Shown: positions 5,779-5,911 of the stretch, in pieces
Position numbering within the stretch: position 1 is the stretch's first letter
How the letters are laid out: every line of letters starts with the position of its first letter
Assembly: GCA_017408625.1 (NCBI GenBank)
Contig: JAFQUG010000132.1
Span: forward strand, 1 to 5,911
Direction of reading: 5' to 3'
Length of the DNA: 5,911 nt
Source: Clostridia bacterium
Lineage (GTDB): Bacteria; Bacillota_A; Clostridia; Oscillospirales; CAG-272
Notes under the pieces: generated by a model
The model's input: only the letters and a program-made list of their open reading frames with translations
Databases searched by the model: none
What the model was told of the DNA's origin: nothing
Program-made: the position numbers and the translations under genes

Positions 5779-5911
5779 TTATTGCTGCTTTGCCAGCTCT
5801 GCCTGGATCTGCTCGATGATCACGGCGGCGTCCTTGGTATCAAGCAGGCCGTCGTGGTTGGCGTCAGCCAGCACGAACTTTTCGCCCGTGACGCCGTCTG
5901 CCGAGGTGTCC
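5779..5911 (-). CDS. C-terminus of a dockerin/EF-hand-type calcium-loop protein (gene runs off the right edge)
   Basis: The minus strand is open from the window edge to a TAA at 5779-5781, giving the last 43 residues of a protein. They contain LADANHDGLLDTKDAAVII, an EF-hand-like loop with the dockerin type I pattern: Asp, Asn, Asp-Gly, Asp and Asp at loop positions 1, 3, 5-6, 9 and 12, followed by a short helix (AAVIIEQIQAEL). Dockerins usually sit at the C-terminus of secreted polysaccharide-degrading enzymes or surface proteins, have two such repeats, and bind cohesins. Only one repeat lies in the window; the other, if present, is outside. The catalytic or binding part is not visible. A lone EF-hand calcium site is the alternative. 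The stop is 54 nt before the next gene, with no clear terminator between. Confidence 0.7.
   Translation of the reverse strand, partial: DTSADGVTGEKFVLADANHDGLLDTKDAAVIIEQIQAELAKQQ

Noticed and set aside
1..5911. CRISPR arrays, tRNA/rRNA genes, insertion-sequence ends, tandem repeats
   Set aside because: No repeated spacer-repeat pattern, cloverleaf-like sequence, transposase gene or terminal inverted repeats with target duplication were found on reading through.

Overview
The window reads as chromosomal DNA of a mid-GC (roughly 50% by eye) Firmicute, most likely a gut or rumen clostridium of the Oscillospiraceae/Ruminococcaceae kind. The grounds are purine-rich Shine-Dalgarno sites, TGnTATAAT promoters with 17-nt spacers, a Firmicutes-type lipoprotein signal, a GH43 glycosidase and a dockerin-like C-terminus. 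The placement is inference, as no rRNA or marker gene is present. Every gene I can support lies on the minus strand, so transcription runs from position 5911 towards 1. Both edges cut genes.

Right part, in order of transcription. (1) The last 43 residues of a protein ending in a dockerin/EF-hand-type calcium loop (5779-5911). (2) A 265-residue protein joining a sigma-70 region-4-like helix-turn-helix to an RNA polymerase alpha-CTD-like domain (4927-5724), followed by a hairpin terminator (4891-4916). (3) An XRE-type regulator with a four-cysteine zinc ribbon and a distinct C-terminal domain (4167-4823). It has its own extended -10 promoter with a dyad over the -35 box, and ends at a perfect 24-bp palindrome (4137-4160).

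Left part: a second extended -10 promoter (4075-4103) drives a compact run of genes. The first is a wrecked DUF1295/steroid-5-alpha-reductase-like membrane protein gene (3772-4042) that keeps its two ends but has lost its middle. Then come an alpha/beta hydrolase (2958-3755), an adenylate-kinase-like P-loop kinase (2361-2876), a leucine-carboxyl-methyltransferase-family SAM enzyme (1583-2380), a GH43 lipoprotein (454-1557) and the 5' part of a GNAT-family acetyltransferase gene (1-427). Gaps are short (16, 81, -20, 25 and 26 nt), so co-transcription is likely, but the enzymes do not form an obvious single pathway. They look like an accessory collection of small-molecule modifying enzymes plus one extracytoplasmic arabinan/xylan-type glycosidase.

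The two most noteworthy items are the sigma4-alphaCTD composite protein, in which most alpha-CTD DNA-contact residues are kept, and the internally deleted DUF1295 gene sitting directly behind an intact promoter. No RNA genes, CRISPR arrays, insertion sequences or attachment sites were found, and no stretch over 300 bases lacks a gene.
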